Source: Calothrix sp. NIES-2098 (GTDB taxonomy: Bacteria; Cyanobacteriota; Cyanobacteriia; Cyanobacteriales; Nostocaceae). From it: a stretch of 64,000 nucleotides of DNA. A model generated the notes under the pieces. It was not told the origin of the DNA. It did not search any database and saw nothing but the letters and a program-made list of their open reading frames with translations. Positions within the stretch are counted from its first letter, which is position 1. The number at the start of each line of letters is the position of its first letter. Shown piece after piece: positions 17,836 to 26,726 of this stretch. The position numbers and the translations under genes were made by a program. The DNA is taken from positions 62,001 through 126,000 of the forward strand of contig AP018172.1 in NCBI GenBank assembly GCA_002368175.1, in the 5' to 3' direction.

Positions 17836-19359
17836 TTAAAACTCCATTCGCTGATATTCAGCAACGGAGGATGCTGCGGGTCTAGCGCGCTGTCTGGCCC
17901 AGTCTCTCAACGCTGTGACCTGTTCTTGCATAGTACGAGACAACGGCAGTGTTGACTTTAGCGCAGCAATAATATCTAATTGGGTGAACTCACGCTCTTG
18001 GGCAAAAGCTTCGTACATTGCCGCAACAATCGCTTGTTCAATTTCTGCCCCGGAAAAGCCATCGGACATCTTAGCTAATTGTCCTAAATCGAACCTAGAG
18101 ATGTCTTCACGACGCTTCGTCAGGTGGATGTTAAATATATCCTGACGTTCTTCGGGAGTGGGCAGATCCACAAAGAAAATTTCATCAAAGCGACCTTTTC
18201 TCAAGAATTCTCCAGGCAAGCGTTCCACTCTGTTAGCGGTAGCCATTACGAACACCGGAGATTTTTTCTCTTGCATCCAGGTCAGGAAAGAACCGAATAT
18301 CCGACTGGAAGTACCACCATCTGAATCGCCAGAACCAGCACTACCAGCAAAGGATTTATCTAACTCGTCAATAAACAGAATCGTTGGAGAAATTGATTCT
18401 GCTGTTTTGAGGGCATTACGCAGGTTAGCTTCACTTCGACCCACCATTGAGCCGTCGTAAACTCTACCCATATCTAAGCGTAAAATTGGTAATCCCCACA
18501 GTCGGGAAGTAGTTTTCGCAATTAGCGATTTACCACAACCTGGAACTCCCAGAATTAGCATCCCCTTAGGTTGAGGTAGACCGTACTCTCTAGCTTTTTC
18601 TGTAAAAGCGTTGGAGCGTTGCTTGAGCCATTTTTTCAGCTCTTCTAAGCCACCTACAGCATCAATGGTTTCATCTTCTTCGATGTACTCTAATATTCCA
18701 TTGCGCCGAATTAGCTGTTTCTTCTCAGATAAAACTATATCTACTTCATCTTCCGTCAAACGCCCTGTAGTTACCTGTGCCTTACGATAGACTTTTTCAG
18801 CTTCGTCTTTAGTTAAACCCAAGGCAGCTCTTAGAAGCTTTTCTCTCGCCTCTGTTGTCAATCTTCGCCCACGATTTTGATCTAAATGGTGAGTTAAAAC
18901 TTTATTCAACTCAGCCATGTCTGGTAATTGAAAGTCGAGAACGACAACTTCCTTTTCCAATTCGATGGGCACTTGTTGAACCGGCGACATTAATATAATG
19001 TTTTTCGGTGAATTAGGCGACGATACTTTAAAACTAGCGATCGCATCTCTTAGCGATCTTGCTGTCGCAGGTGCGTCTATAAATGGATGTAAATCTTTAA
19101 GAATAAATATACCGGGTTCTTTATGCCGAATAATCCACTCTATCGCTGCTTCTGGAGAAACGGTATTGTGTTGAGTGACATTCCGGGGTTGACCATACTC
19201 CACGATGCCGTGAGTTACTGTCCAAACAAATACTCGACGTTGGGGCTTTAATAACTGGGCGATTGTGGAGATTGCCTGCTCAGCCCGCTCTTCCTCGGAG
19301 GTCACAAGGTAGATTAGAGGGTATTGAGCTTGAATTAGAATATTGAGCTCTTCTTTCAT
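17836..19359 (-). CDS. ycf46: Ycf46, AAA+ ATPase
   Basis: 507 residues. The N-terminal 230 residues are a degenerate nucleotide-binding-like region (ILKDLHPFID, IILMSPVQQVP). The C-terminal AAA+ core has Walker A GVPGCGKS (271-278), Walker B ILFIDELD (about 327-334), sensor 1 ATANR, and the arginine-finger loop EFLRKGRFDEIFF. Cyanobacterial Ycf46 has been linked to photosynthesis and inorganic carbon use, but its substrate is unknown. Proximity to ycf35, another plastid-conserved frame, suggests a functional pair. Confidence 0.95.
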   Translation of the reverse strand: MKEELNILIQAQYPLIYLVTSEEERAEQAISTIAQLLKPQRRVFVWTVTHGIVEYGQPRNVTQHNTVSPEAAIEWIIRHKEPGIFILKDLHPFIDAPATARSLRDAIASFKVSSPNSPKNIILMSPVQQVPIELEKEVVVLDFQLPDMAELNKVLTHHLDQNRGRRLTTEAREKLLRAALGLTKDEAEKVYRKAQVTTGRLTEDEVDIVLSEKKQLIRRNGILEYIEEDETIDAVGGLEELKKWLKQRSNAFTEKAREYGLPQPKGMLILGVPGCGKSLIAKTTSRLWGLPILRLDMGRVYDGSMVGRSEANLRNALKTAESISPTILFIDELDKSFAGSAGSGDSDGGTSSRIFGSFLTWMQEKKSPVFVMATANRVERLPGEFLRKGRFDEIFFVDLPTPEERQDIFNIHLTKRREDISRFDLGQLAKMSDGFSGAEIEQAIVAAMYEAFAQEREFTQLDIIAALKSTLPLSRTMQEQVTALRDWARQRARPAASSVAEYQRMEF

Positions 19360-19449
19360 ATCGACCTACTTGAGACCTTAGTACAGTACAGACATCGTTT
19401 CGGTGGTAACGACAACTGAATTATGAATTTAATTATTCATAATTCATAT

Positions 19450-19797
19450 CTAGCAAGGAACTAACTCTTCCTCACCCATAGGATGGGTTTTTTCTTCATC
19501 CATTTCATCAATGGATATATCTTGATGACCAATTACCGCTGGTTGGTTATTTAAGGTAATTAGTTCTCCATCTCGCAACACCAAAGAACTTTCACATTCG
19601 GGGCAAGAATATACTCTATGAGTTCTTCCATAAGAAGAAGCTTCTATTTCTTCAACTAATTCTGAATTAGATAAGTAAAAAAATAGGGCGCGTTCTGCAA
19701 GATCTGACATTGGTTCAGAATCAACTGCTGAACGAATCTTCAGCCTTCTGTGCAGTTCCGGTGATAAATACAAAGTAACCTTTTGCTTCGTTTGCAT
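19450..19797 (-). CDS. Ribbon-helix-helix protein with a CPEC motif
   Basis: 115 residues. The N-terminus, KVTLYLSPELHRRLKIRSAVD followed by SDLAERALFFYL, is a ribbon-helix-helix DNA-binding pattern as in CopG/Arc-like proteins. The middle has YSCPECESSLVL, a single CxxC as in half a zinc ribbon; a second pair is lacking except for the terminal cysteine. The tail is acidic. It lies 90 bp upstream of ycf46 on the same strand and could be co-transcribed with it or regulate it; that is inference. Confidence 0.7.
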   Translation of the reverse strand: MQTKQKVTLYLSPELHRRLKIRSAVDSEPMSDLAERALFFYLSNSELVEEIEASSYGRTHRVYSCPECESSLVLRDGELITLNNQPAVIGHQDISIDEMDEEKTHPMGEEELVPC

Positions 19798-19912
19798 ATA
19801 ACTCTTTGACGGCCTTACCCGGGTATGTATATTACGTTATCGGTTCCCCTCTGGCTTGTCAAGACAGTAAAACGTTTTGACGGCAATATCGTTACATTTG
19901 TTTACAATATTG

Positions 19913-19968
19913 TCATTAGTCATTGGTCATTTATCCTTTGTTCAGAGTCCAGAGTCAAAGGTCAAAGC
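19913..19968. repeat. Short heptanucleotide-type repeats
   Basis: Imperfect repeats built on GTCATTG/GTCAAAG (for example AGTCATTGGTCATT and GAGTCCAGAGTCAAAGGTCAAAG) fill this stretch, like the STRR tracts common in filamentous cyanobacteria. No gene is present between 19798 and 20154. Confidence 0.55.
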
Positions 19969-20042
19969 ATTTCTTCCCGACTGCTTCCTGCATTACTGCT
20001 TTGTCTGTCTTAACTTCTCTTGCTTGGATAAAGTGGATGAAA

Positions 20043-20070
20043 GCAAAACCCCACCCTAAGAAAGGGTGGG
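20043..20070 (-). terminator. Rho-independent terminator of the GH65 fusion gene
   Basis: On the minus strand CCCACCCT pairs with AGGGTGGG around a five-base loop, followed by GTTTTGC. It is about 85 bp after the stop codon. Confidence 0.75.
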
Positions 20071-20154
20071 ATGGAAGGAAAAATGAATTGTTTTAGCGAT
20101 GCTGAGTTATGAGAAATGAGTGAGACTAGACTCATTGCTCAAAAGACCGGATGT

Positions 20155-23103
20155 TTAAACCGTTGCTTCTACTAATACTGCTGGCTTTTCACTGTTAGCT
20201 ATCTGGTGTTGCAAGTCTTGCCAAGTTACTCTTTCCAGACTGGGTAATACTACATTCGCTTTACCCAAGCGCTCTACTGGCCCTAAGCCTACAGACCACA
20301 TCCCGGCAGATCTAGCTGCTTCGATCCCAGCATTAGCATCTTCTACGACAACACAATGGGATGGTGAAATGCCGATTTGTTGGGCAGCAAATAGGAAAAG
20401 GTCTGGTGCGGGTTTGGGTTGAGAGACGCTGTAGCCATCGGCTATGGCATCTAATTTATCTTTGATACCTAAGCGTTGAATGACAGTCTGAGCATTTTTA
20501 CTAGATGAACCTAAAGCGACTTTGATTCCAGCAGCGCGTAATTCCTGCAACAAGTTTTCTACTCCAGGTAGCAAATCGTCTGAGGTAATTTCCTCGATTA
20601 ATTCCAAGAAGTAAGCATTTTTACGCTCCATCATTTCTTGAATTTTCTCTTCAGTGACAGGGCGATCGCCTAAAATTTGGAGTAGAGTTTCTCGACGGGG
20701 CAAACCTCGAATCGCGTCGTTGGCTTCTCGGTCAAAGGGGATACCTTCTTCATCGGCTACTCGCTTCCAGCCTAAATAGTGCAACTCAGAAGTATCGGTT
20801 AACACACCATCTAAGTCAAAGATGACGCCCTTAATTTGGGGGTGTGCAGTTTGCAGATTCACATCTGCTTGTTTGTTAGCAATTTCCATTTCTGTTTCTT
20901 GTCGCAAGTCGAAGTCATACCACTCGTTGCGCCATTGCAGCCGGAATTTCAAGCGTTTCCAACTCGGAGGCAGATTCGGACAGGCAACAGGGCCAAATTG
21001 AGTCATCCTAATACCACCAAACCCAAATACCACAGCCTGCCAAACTCCTCCAGCACTTGCGGCGTGAATTCCTTCGGCTGCATTACGCCGGACATCTTCT
21101 AAGTCTACCAAAGCTGACCGGAGAAAATGAGTATAAGCGTGGGTAGGTTGATTGAGGTCGCAAGCTAAGATGGCATGAATTGCCGGGCCGAGAGAGGAAC
21201 CATAGGTATGATCGGTACGCTTGGCGTAATAATCCCAGTTGGTAGCTAGGGTTTTATAGTCATAGCGCTCTCGTAGCAAATAAATGAGCATCAATACATC
21301 TGGCTGTTTGAGAATCTGCTTTGCGTTTGTCGCCTCAATTCCCAACAAACCTTGTAAGGATTTGCTACGTGGTTCGTAGTCTTGAAGATTGACTTCTTCA
21401 AGTTGGTAAAAGCCTTCAAACTGCTCAATTAAGCCAGTTGATTTATCCTCATTCACATATAGATGCTCTTGGATGTCAACCCATTGATGCAAACGTTCTG
21501 TGGTTAAGTTGAGTTGTTGCGCTAGTTGTGCGGATTTTTCTGGATAAGCTTGCTTCAACCAATCCCACAGCGCTAAAGCAGATTGCAAGTGCCATTGCAC
21601 CATTAAATTGGTGAAGGCGTTATTATTGACGCGATCGTGGTTTTCATCGGGGCCAATCACATCTAAAATGTCGTAGGTGTGACGCTCTTGATTCCAATTA
21701 ACGCGACTTTCCCAGAAAACTGCTGTATCTAAAATAATTTCTGCGCCATAATCGCGCATCCATTCATCATCATCTGTATTCTGCCAATAGTGCCAAGCAG
21801 CATAGGCGACATCAGTATTGATGTGTACTTCGATATCACCGCACCAAATTCTAACTAAGTCACCGTTACCGCTAGCATGGGGAACCCAGCGAGGCGTAAC
21901 TTCATCGCCAGTATCAGCACTTTCCCAAGCAAACATGGCTCCTTGATATCCGGCTTCTTGGGCTTTACGTCTCGCTCCTGGTAAGGTGTGGTAGCGATAG
22001 GTGAGTAAGTTACGGGCTAAAGCTGGTTGAGTTAAGGTCAGGAACGGAAGAATAAAAATTTCTGTATCCCAAAATATATGTCCGCGATAAGCAAAACCCG
22101 ATAAGGTTTTGGGCGGAATGCTCACACGGTCGTCGTGACGCGGTGCTACAGCTAATAATTGAAATAAATTGTAACGGACACTTAACTGCGCTTGGCGATC
22201 GCCTTCAATAATAATGTCACTGTCTTGCCATACTTGCTCCCAAGCGGCAATGTGAGCTGCCAAGAGGGTTGAGTAACGGGGTTCATCTGCTAATCTTTGT
22301 AGCGCTGCTGCAATGGGAATTTCTGTTTCCCGCGAAGTAAACACGGTGACAATCTTTTCTACAGTAACGCTTTCGCCTGGTATTACCTGGAAAGTTGTTG
22401 TTAAGCTGGGAGAAGTATCAGCATTTTCTAGCTTTACAGGCGGGGGATTTTCACCTTCTACTACTAACTTAGCTGCCATCCCTAACTGAATTTCTGAGTG
22501 GCGAGTTTGGTTATACAGCCAGATAATCTGTTCTACGCCACCTTGATTGAGGGTTTTCCAATGGGGTACGCCTTGGGTTTGGGGTTCAGGATCTAATCCA
22601 ACTTCAAAACTGACTTCACCTTCAAAGTCTAAGGATGTCACCTGAGCGCGAATTGCTAAGACGTGTTGATCTGCTAAACTTGCAAATCGCTCGAAGTGTA
22701 TATCTAGGGTATGTCCTTGAGGAGAACGCCAACGGACATCGCGGCTCAGTATACCTAAACGTAAATCTAGGCGTCGTTCGTAGTTGAGAATTTCACCACT
22801 GTCCATACTAAAGCGATCGCCTGCCACTTTAACGATCAATGGCAGCCAGCTGGGACAGTTAACAAGTTCGGTATAGGCAATTGCTACTTTGTCATACAAG
22901 CCGTGGATGAGTGTGGCTGCGGAATCCTGAGGATAGCCTTCCTCAAAACTACCCCTGGTTCCTAAGTAACCATTACTGAGGGTAAAAACTGTCTCTTTAT
23001 GATGCAGCTGGGCGGGATCGAATTCTGTTTCAATAACGTTCCAGTCTGTAGCTTCAATCAGCGCCTGATTTTGTTGGGAATCGCGAACGGATAAGTTGGC
23101 CAT
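20155..23103 (-). CDS. GH65 family phosphorylase fused to beta-phosphoglucomutase
   Basis: 982 residues. Residues 1 to about 755 form a glycoside hydrolase family 65 (alpha/alpha)6 enzyme. The general acid lies in DVIGPDENHDRVNNN (E487), with the Trp-rich GYRGHIFWDTEIF-type substrate block earlier. GH65 phosphorylases split maltose, trehalose or kojibiose to beta-glucose 1-phosphate and glucose. Residues about 760-970 are a HAD hydrolase: FDLDGVLTDTSELHY with nucleophile D763 and D765, SSSKNA (motif II/III) and VEDANAGIEAA. This is beta-phosphoglucomutase, converting the product to glucose 6-phosphate. The fusion therefore couples two successive steps. The exact disaccharide cannot be told. 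Confidence 0.92.
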   Translation of the reverse strand: MANLSVRDSQQNQALIEATDWNVIETEFDPAQLHHKETVFTLSNGYLGTRGSFEEGYPQDSAATLIHGLYDKVAIAYTELVNCPSWLPLIVKVAGDRFSMDSGEILNYERRLDLRLGILSRDVRWRSPQGHTLDIHFERFASLADQHVLAIRAQVTSLDFEGEVSFEVGLDPEPQTQGVPHWKTLNQGGVEQIIWLYNQTRHSEIQLGMAAKLVVEGENPPPVKLENADTSPSLTTTFQVIPGESVTVEKIVTVFTSRETEIPIAAALQRLADEPRYSTLLAAHIAAWEQVWQDSDIIIEGDRQAQLSVRYNLFQLLAVAPRHDDRVSIPPKTLSGFAYRGHIFWDTEIFILPFLTLTQPALARNLLTYRYHTLPGARRKAQEAGYQGAMFAWESADTGDEVTPRWVPHASGNGDLVRIWCGDIEVHINTDVAYAAWHYWQNTDDDEWMRDYGAEIILDTAVFWESRVNWNQERHTYDILDVIGPDENHDRVNNNAFTNLMVQWHLQSALALWDWLKQAYPEKSAQLAQQLNLTTERLHQWVDIQEHLYVNEDKSTGLIEQFEGFYQLEEVNLQDYEPRSKSLQGLLGIEATNAKQILKQPDVLMLIYLLRERYDYKTLATNWDYYAKRTDHTYGSSLGPAIHAILACDLNQPTHAYTHFLRSALVDLEDVRRNAAEGIHAASAGGVWQAVVFGFGGIRMTQFGPVACPNLPPSWKRLKFRLQWRNEWYDFDLRQETEMEIANKQADVNLQTAHPQIKGVIFDLDGVLTDTSELHYLGWKRVADEEGIPFDREANDAIRGLPRRETLLQILGDRPVTEEKIQEMMERKNAYFLELIEEITSDDLLPGVENLLQELRAAGIKVALGSSSKNAQTVIQRLGIKDKLDAIADGYSVSQPKPAPDLFLFAAQQIGISPSHCVVVEDANAGIEAARSAGMWSVGLGPVERLGKANVVLPSLERVTWQDLQHQIANSEKPAVLVEATV

Positions 23104-24058
23104 GAGTAAACATACCTGAATTTATGAGCTAGTTGGGGGTAGGATCGAATCCAATTTTTAGAGGTTGGATGAGCATCTCGACTTTGATGCAGTCTCAACA
23201 GTGGGCAGTGACGTTATTGCTAATATAAACGTTCCTGATTTCATCCATCTATAGATAGGTTTTATTAATAACTCATGTTCTGGGGCATTAATATTAGAAA
23301 TTTTACGAATGTATATATATGGTTGAATTGCGTAACATAACAAAATTTATATGCAAATTTTGCTCTAAATATCCTCAGCGTCTGTAAATGAAGAATTACT
23401 CCAGAAGTAGCTTGTTGCTAACAAAATGAAATAATTATTAAATTTTTGAGATGACTGGGGAATGGAGAGGTGGAAAATTTTTTGTAACCTCTGCCATAGT
23501 TGTATAAACACTGGCTGTACAAGGTATTTCGGATTAATACTGCTTAATCCAAAAAATGATAGATTTGTTTATTTTATATAAAATCTATCTAGGTCAATAT
23601 ATTTAAAAGTCCATTTTTGACTGCTGGTAGGAGTAATTGCCGAACAGGGGATATAAGGTGGGTATTATAAGTTAATGTATAACTGTTATGTAAGTAACAT
23701 TGTGACAGTTAAATAAATTGACTAATAGAATCAATTGGCGATTGATATAAGCAGTGCTACAGTAAATTATTTATAGTTTTGCCATCTGTAATTTTAGTTT
23801 TTAATAAAAAATCTTTCATAGACAAATATAAGCGCTAACAAGCTATAAAATAAGTAGATTTATGGTAGCTATCCTCACTTATTTTTCAGAAATACCGAAA
23901 AAGTAGATTTAAATGTGTGTGAGAAAGAATAATCTGGATGCGCGATAGCCAAAGCCAGCTTGAGCCAAACGAGTAATTGAGAGATGTGTAAATCCTGTAC
24001 TAATTGCTATATATAGAAGTATCGGTAAAACCAGTAACACCGCGATCGCGCAAAATCA
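23104..24058. other. Long non-coding region
   Basis: 955 bp without a convincing gene. It contains the divergent promoters of the GH65 fusion and the MtfA-like gene. A small hairpin GGATTAA/TTAATCC lies at 23531-23550. The remainder is AT-rich. I cannot support an RNA gene. Confidence 0.4.
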
Positions 24059-24889
24059 ATGGGCACAACAATTATTATTTTTCTCATCCTGGGACTGATT
24101 GTTACTGGTATTCTGATCGGCCCCCTAATTACTAAACAGCGAAGAAATCGCATTAAATACCGACCTTTTCCGCCACTTTGGCAGGCAATTATCGAGAATA
24201 AGCTGCCTATCTATCTAAAACTTGCGCCTGATGAACGCCGAAGACTTCAGGGACATATTCAAGTGTTCTTAGCCGAAAAACAATTCATTGGCTGTAAAGG
24301 ATTGCAAGTAACAGAAGAAATGAAATTAACTATTGCATCTGTTGCTTGCTTGCTGTTACTCAATGAGAGAGGTGAATACTTCTCAAAACTGCGTTCAATT
24401 TTGATTTATCCCAGCACTTATGTAGTAACAGAAACCATAGCCACTGGGGATTATGTGATGGAAGAAAGGCGGGAAGCCAGGCTGGGAGAATCGTGGAGTC
24501 GGGATCAAGTAGTACTCTCTTGGGAACAGGTAGAACAAGACACTCACAACTGGAAGGACGGACATAACGTTGTACTACATGAATTTGCGCATCAATTAGA
24601 TCAAGAAGATGGCAAAGCGGAAGGCGTACCAATTTTGCAACGAAAATCAGACTATCCGATTTGGGCGCAAGTAATGACAGTAGAATATCAGCAACTCTGC
24701 AATGATGTACAACAAGGTTTGACAACTGTTATGGATAGGTATGGTGCAACAAAGCCAGCAGAGTTTTTTGCTGTAGCTACTGAAACCTTCTTTGAAAAAC
24801 CGCATCAGTTACGACAGAAACATCCAGCACTATACGAGTTACTGCAACGCTACTATCAAGTAGATCCCGGACAATGGGTTGAGGAATGA
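24059..24889 (+). CDS. Zinc-dependent peptidase, MtfA (M90) family
   Basis: 276 residues. An N-terminal transmembrane helix (about residues 4-22) anchors the protein. Residues 50-270 match the MtfA family: RRRLQGHIQVFLAEKQF, the zinc site H174-E175-F-A-H178 in LHEFAHQLDQEDG, and TETFFEKPHQL. In E. coli MtfA binds and inactivates the Mlc repressor and has peptidase activity; here the extra membrane anchor and absence of Mlc point to another role. It is a single gene with a long upstream region. Confidence 0.88.
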   Translation: MGTTIIIFLILGLIVTGILIGPLITKQRRNRIKYRPFPPLWQAIIENKLPIYLKLAPDERRRLQGHIQVFLAEKQFIGCKGLQVTEEMKLTIASVACLLLLNERGEYFSKLRSILIYPSTYVVTETIATGDYVMEERREARLGESWSRDQVVLSWEQVEQDTHNWKDGHNVVLHEFAHQLDQEDGKAEGVPILQRKSDYPIWAQVMTVEYQQLCNDVQQGLTTVMDRYGATKPAEFFAVATETFFEKPHQLRQKHPALYELLQRYYQVDPGQWVEE

Positions 24890-24947
24890 TGGAGGAATTT
24901 TATATATAATTGCTGCGAGTGCAATCAAAATTTGAGGAAAAATTAGA

Positions 24948-25151
24948 TTAGCTCTCGTTATCAACTATTAAGCTATAAGGCCAAATTAAGGCTTTGAGAA
25001 AGCAACCACATTTTGAAACTAAATTTGCTGCCCAAATAATGGGAAAGTTAGTGTATTCCTCCAATTCCTGAAGTTTATCGCTGAGTTGTAACCATTGAAT
25101 TATGGCTCCCAAAATATAAGAACCAAGTGCAATAGATAACCAGACTGACAT
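24948..25151 (-). CDS. Possible small membrane protein
   Basis: A 67-residue frame with an N-terminal hydrophobic helix (MSVWLSIALGSYILGAIIQWL), a short charged helix and a second hydrophobic part near LKALIWPYSLIV. The amphipathic organisation suggests a real protein, but no family is recognised and no good ribosome binding site is seen. It is convergent with the MtfA-like gene. Confidence 0.45.
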   Translation of the reverse strand: MSVWLSIALGSYILGAIIQWLQLSDKLQELEEYTNFPIIWAANLVSKCGCFLKALIWPYSLIVDNES

Positions 25152-25661
25152 ATAAATATGCTTCCCTAATTTATAGTAGATATGACAATATAAGAACTCT
25201 TAAGCAATAAGTTAAATCAAAGCCTGAGCCAGCTGCGATCGCGTTTGGTATGACTATAAATAGCACGTAACATCTCTGCTCCATCACCTCCTCAAGAATT
25301 ATTCAACGGCTAAATTTCTATTTCGTCAGATAGTACTCGATCTGCAAAATATCTACAACATCGGTCTATAAAATTCTGAAAAGAGCGAACATAGTTAATC
25401 CTAAATTTTTTGTGAAATTCTCCCTAGCTATCTAACCTTTAGATTCTTGGTTGTAGTTGGCGATCGCCAATCATGTATCATCTATAGAGCAATACGGTTT
25501 AGTTCAAGGAAACTGGGATTTAAAAACCCACATATGTTGATAAATTATCTGGATTTATCTGCGTATCGATGGTTCATGATTCTGCTCTGAGTCGGATTGA
25601 TTAAGAGCATATTTTCTGTATAACAGTTCTGTTCTTTATTTCACCTCGATTTAGGTCTTTT
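25152..25661. other. Non-coding region
   Basis: 510 bp, AT-rich, with one HIP1 site and no recognisable gene or RNA. It must contain the promoter of the J-domain gene. Confidence 0.4.
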
Positions 25662-26726
25662 ATGCCGCGACGAACAACTTCACCTACCTCTACCACACCC
25701 GAATCAAGGCCATTGGCTCTCTCGGAACTACATATCCGCTTAGAGGCTCTAGATAAAGAACATCAATCGCTATTAAAACAAATTAAACGCAAGCGAACGG
25801 AACTGAAGAACTTTGTCGAACAAATGCGTTCTCTAGCCACAGACATATTTCATCGAGCTACTCCTAGTCTCAAAAAAATGGCAGATCTCGATCGAGAAAT
25901 TCATGCATTGTTTGATGAGATTTTTGCTACCAGAAAATTTGGTAAACAAACTGAAAAAAATATTAAGGCAGTTTACCGTAAACTTCAGTTAGCAGGAATC
26001 ATCAGCCCCCAACGCGATCGCGAACGGGAAGAGCCAGATTTAGACGAGCTTTTTGGTAATTTTCAGTCAGAGAATGATTTCTCTTCCGGTGCAGAACATC
26101 GTCATCAAAATTGGCAAGAACAATCAGAATTTTCCTCTGCTACCGTTAATAACAAAGAGGAATCTCGAAAAATTCGCCAGACATTTTTGAGACTAGCGGA
26201 AATATTTCATCCGGATAAGGTGACAGATAGCGAAACGCAGATGTACCATACGGAAATCATGAAAGAAATTAACAAAGCTTACCAAGAAGGTGACTTGGCT
26301 AGACTTTTAGAAATTGAAAAACAGCACGAACTAGGAGAATTAATTGATAATAATAGTGAGGACGATCTAACTCGAAAATGTAAAAACTTAGAACAGCAAA
26401 ACCAAATTCTGAAAAATCAGTATGAGAGCTTAAAGCGGGAACTGCGTCAGGCGAAAAATACCCCTGAAGGTGCGATGGTGACAGATTCGCGGAAAGCTGC
26501 AAAAAATGGGATTGACGCGATTGATCAGATGTTAGAAACAGTAGAAGTACAGATAAATGTTGTGACTCAAATTCGCGATTTTGTGCAAGAGTTCAGGGAA
26601 GAGAAAATCAGCATTACTGACTTTCTATCCGGCCCGACAATTTTGCATTCTTTAAATCAAGAAGTTATGGAAGACCTTCTAGAACAAATGCTATTAGAGT
26701 TAGAGAGAGTAGGAAATTTTAAATAG
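25662..26726 (+). CDS. Coiled-coil protein with an internal J-domain-like segment
   Basis: 354 residues. Residues 20-110 are a charged coiled coil (LEALDKEHQSLLKQIKRKRTELKNF). A J-domain-like region near 165-215 has RQTFLRLAEIFHPDKVTDSE, with the HPD tripeptide needed to stimulate DnaK, and MKEINKAYQEGD. A second coiled coil around 235-275 precedes a tail with VNVVTQIRDFV-like helices. This suggests a co-chaperone that recruits Hsp70 to a specific partner. The last 8 bp overlap the convergent hybrid kinase gene, so the two transcripts are antisense at their ends. Confidence 0.75.
   Translation: MPRRTTSPTSTTPESRPLALSELHIRLEALDKEHQSLLKQIKRKRTELKNFVEQMRSLATDIFHRATPSLKKMADLDREIHALFDEIFATRKFGKQTEKNIKAVYRKLQLAGIISPQRDREREEPDLDELFGNFQSENDFSSGAEHRHQNWQEQSEFSSATVNNKEESRKIRQTFLRLAEIFHPDKVTDSETQMYHTEIMKEINKAYQEGDLARLLEIEKQHELGELIDNNSEDDLTRKCKNLEQQNQILKNQYESLKRELRQAKNTPEGAMVTDSRKAAKNGIDAIDQMLETVEVQINVVTQIRDFVQEFREEKISITDFLSGPTILHSLNQEVMEDLLEQMLLELERVGNFK

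Noticed and set aside
23158..23343. Small minus-strand frame upstream of the GH65 fusion
   Set aside because: No start signal and no recognisable protein; AT-rich promoter DNA is the simpler reading.
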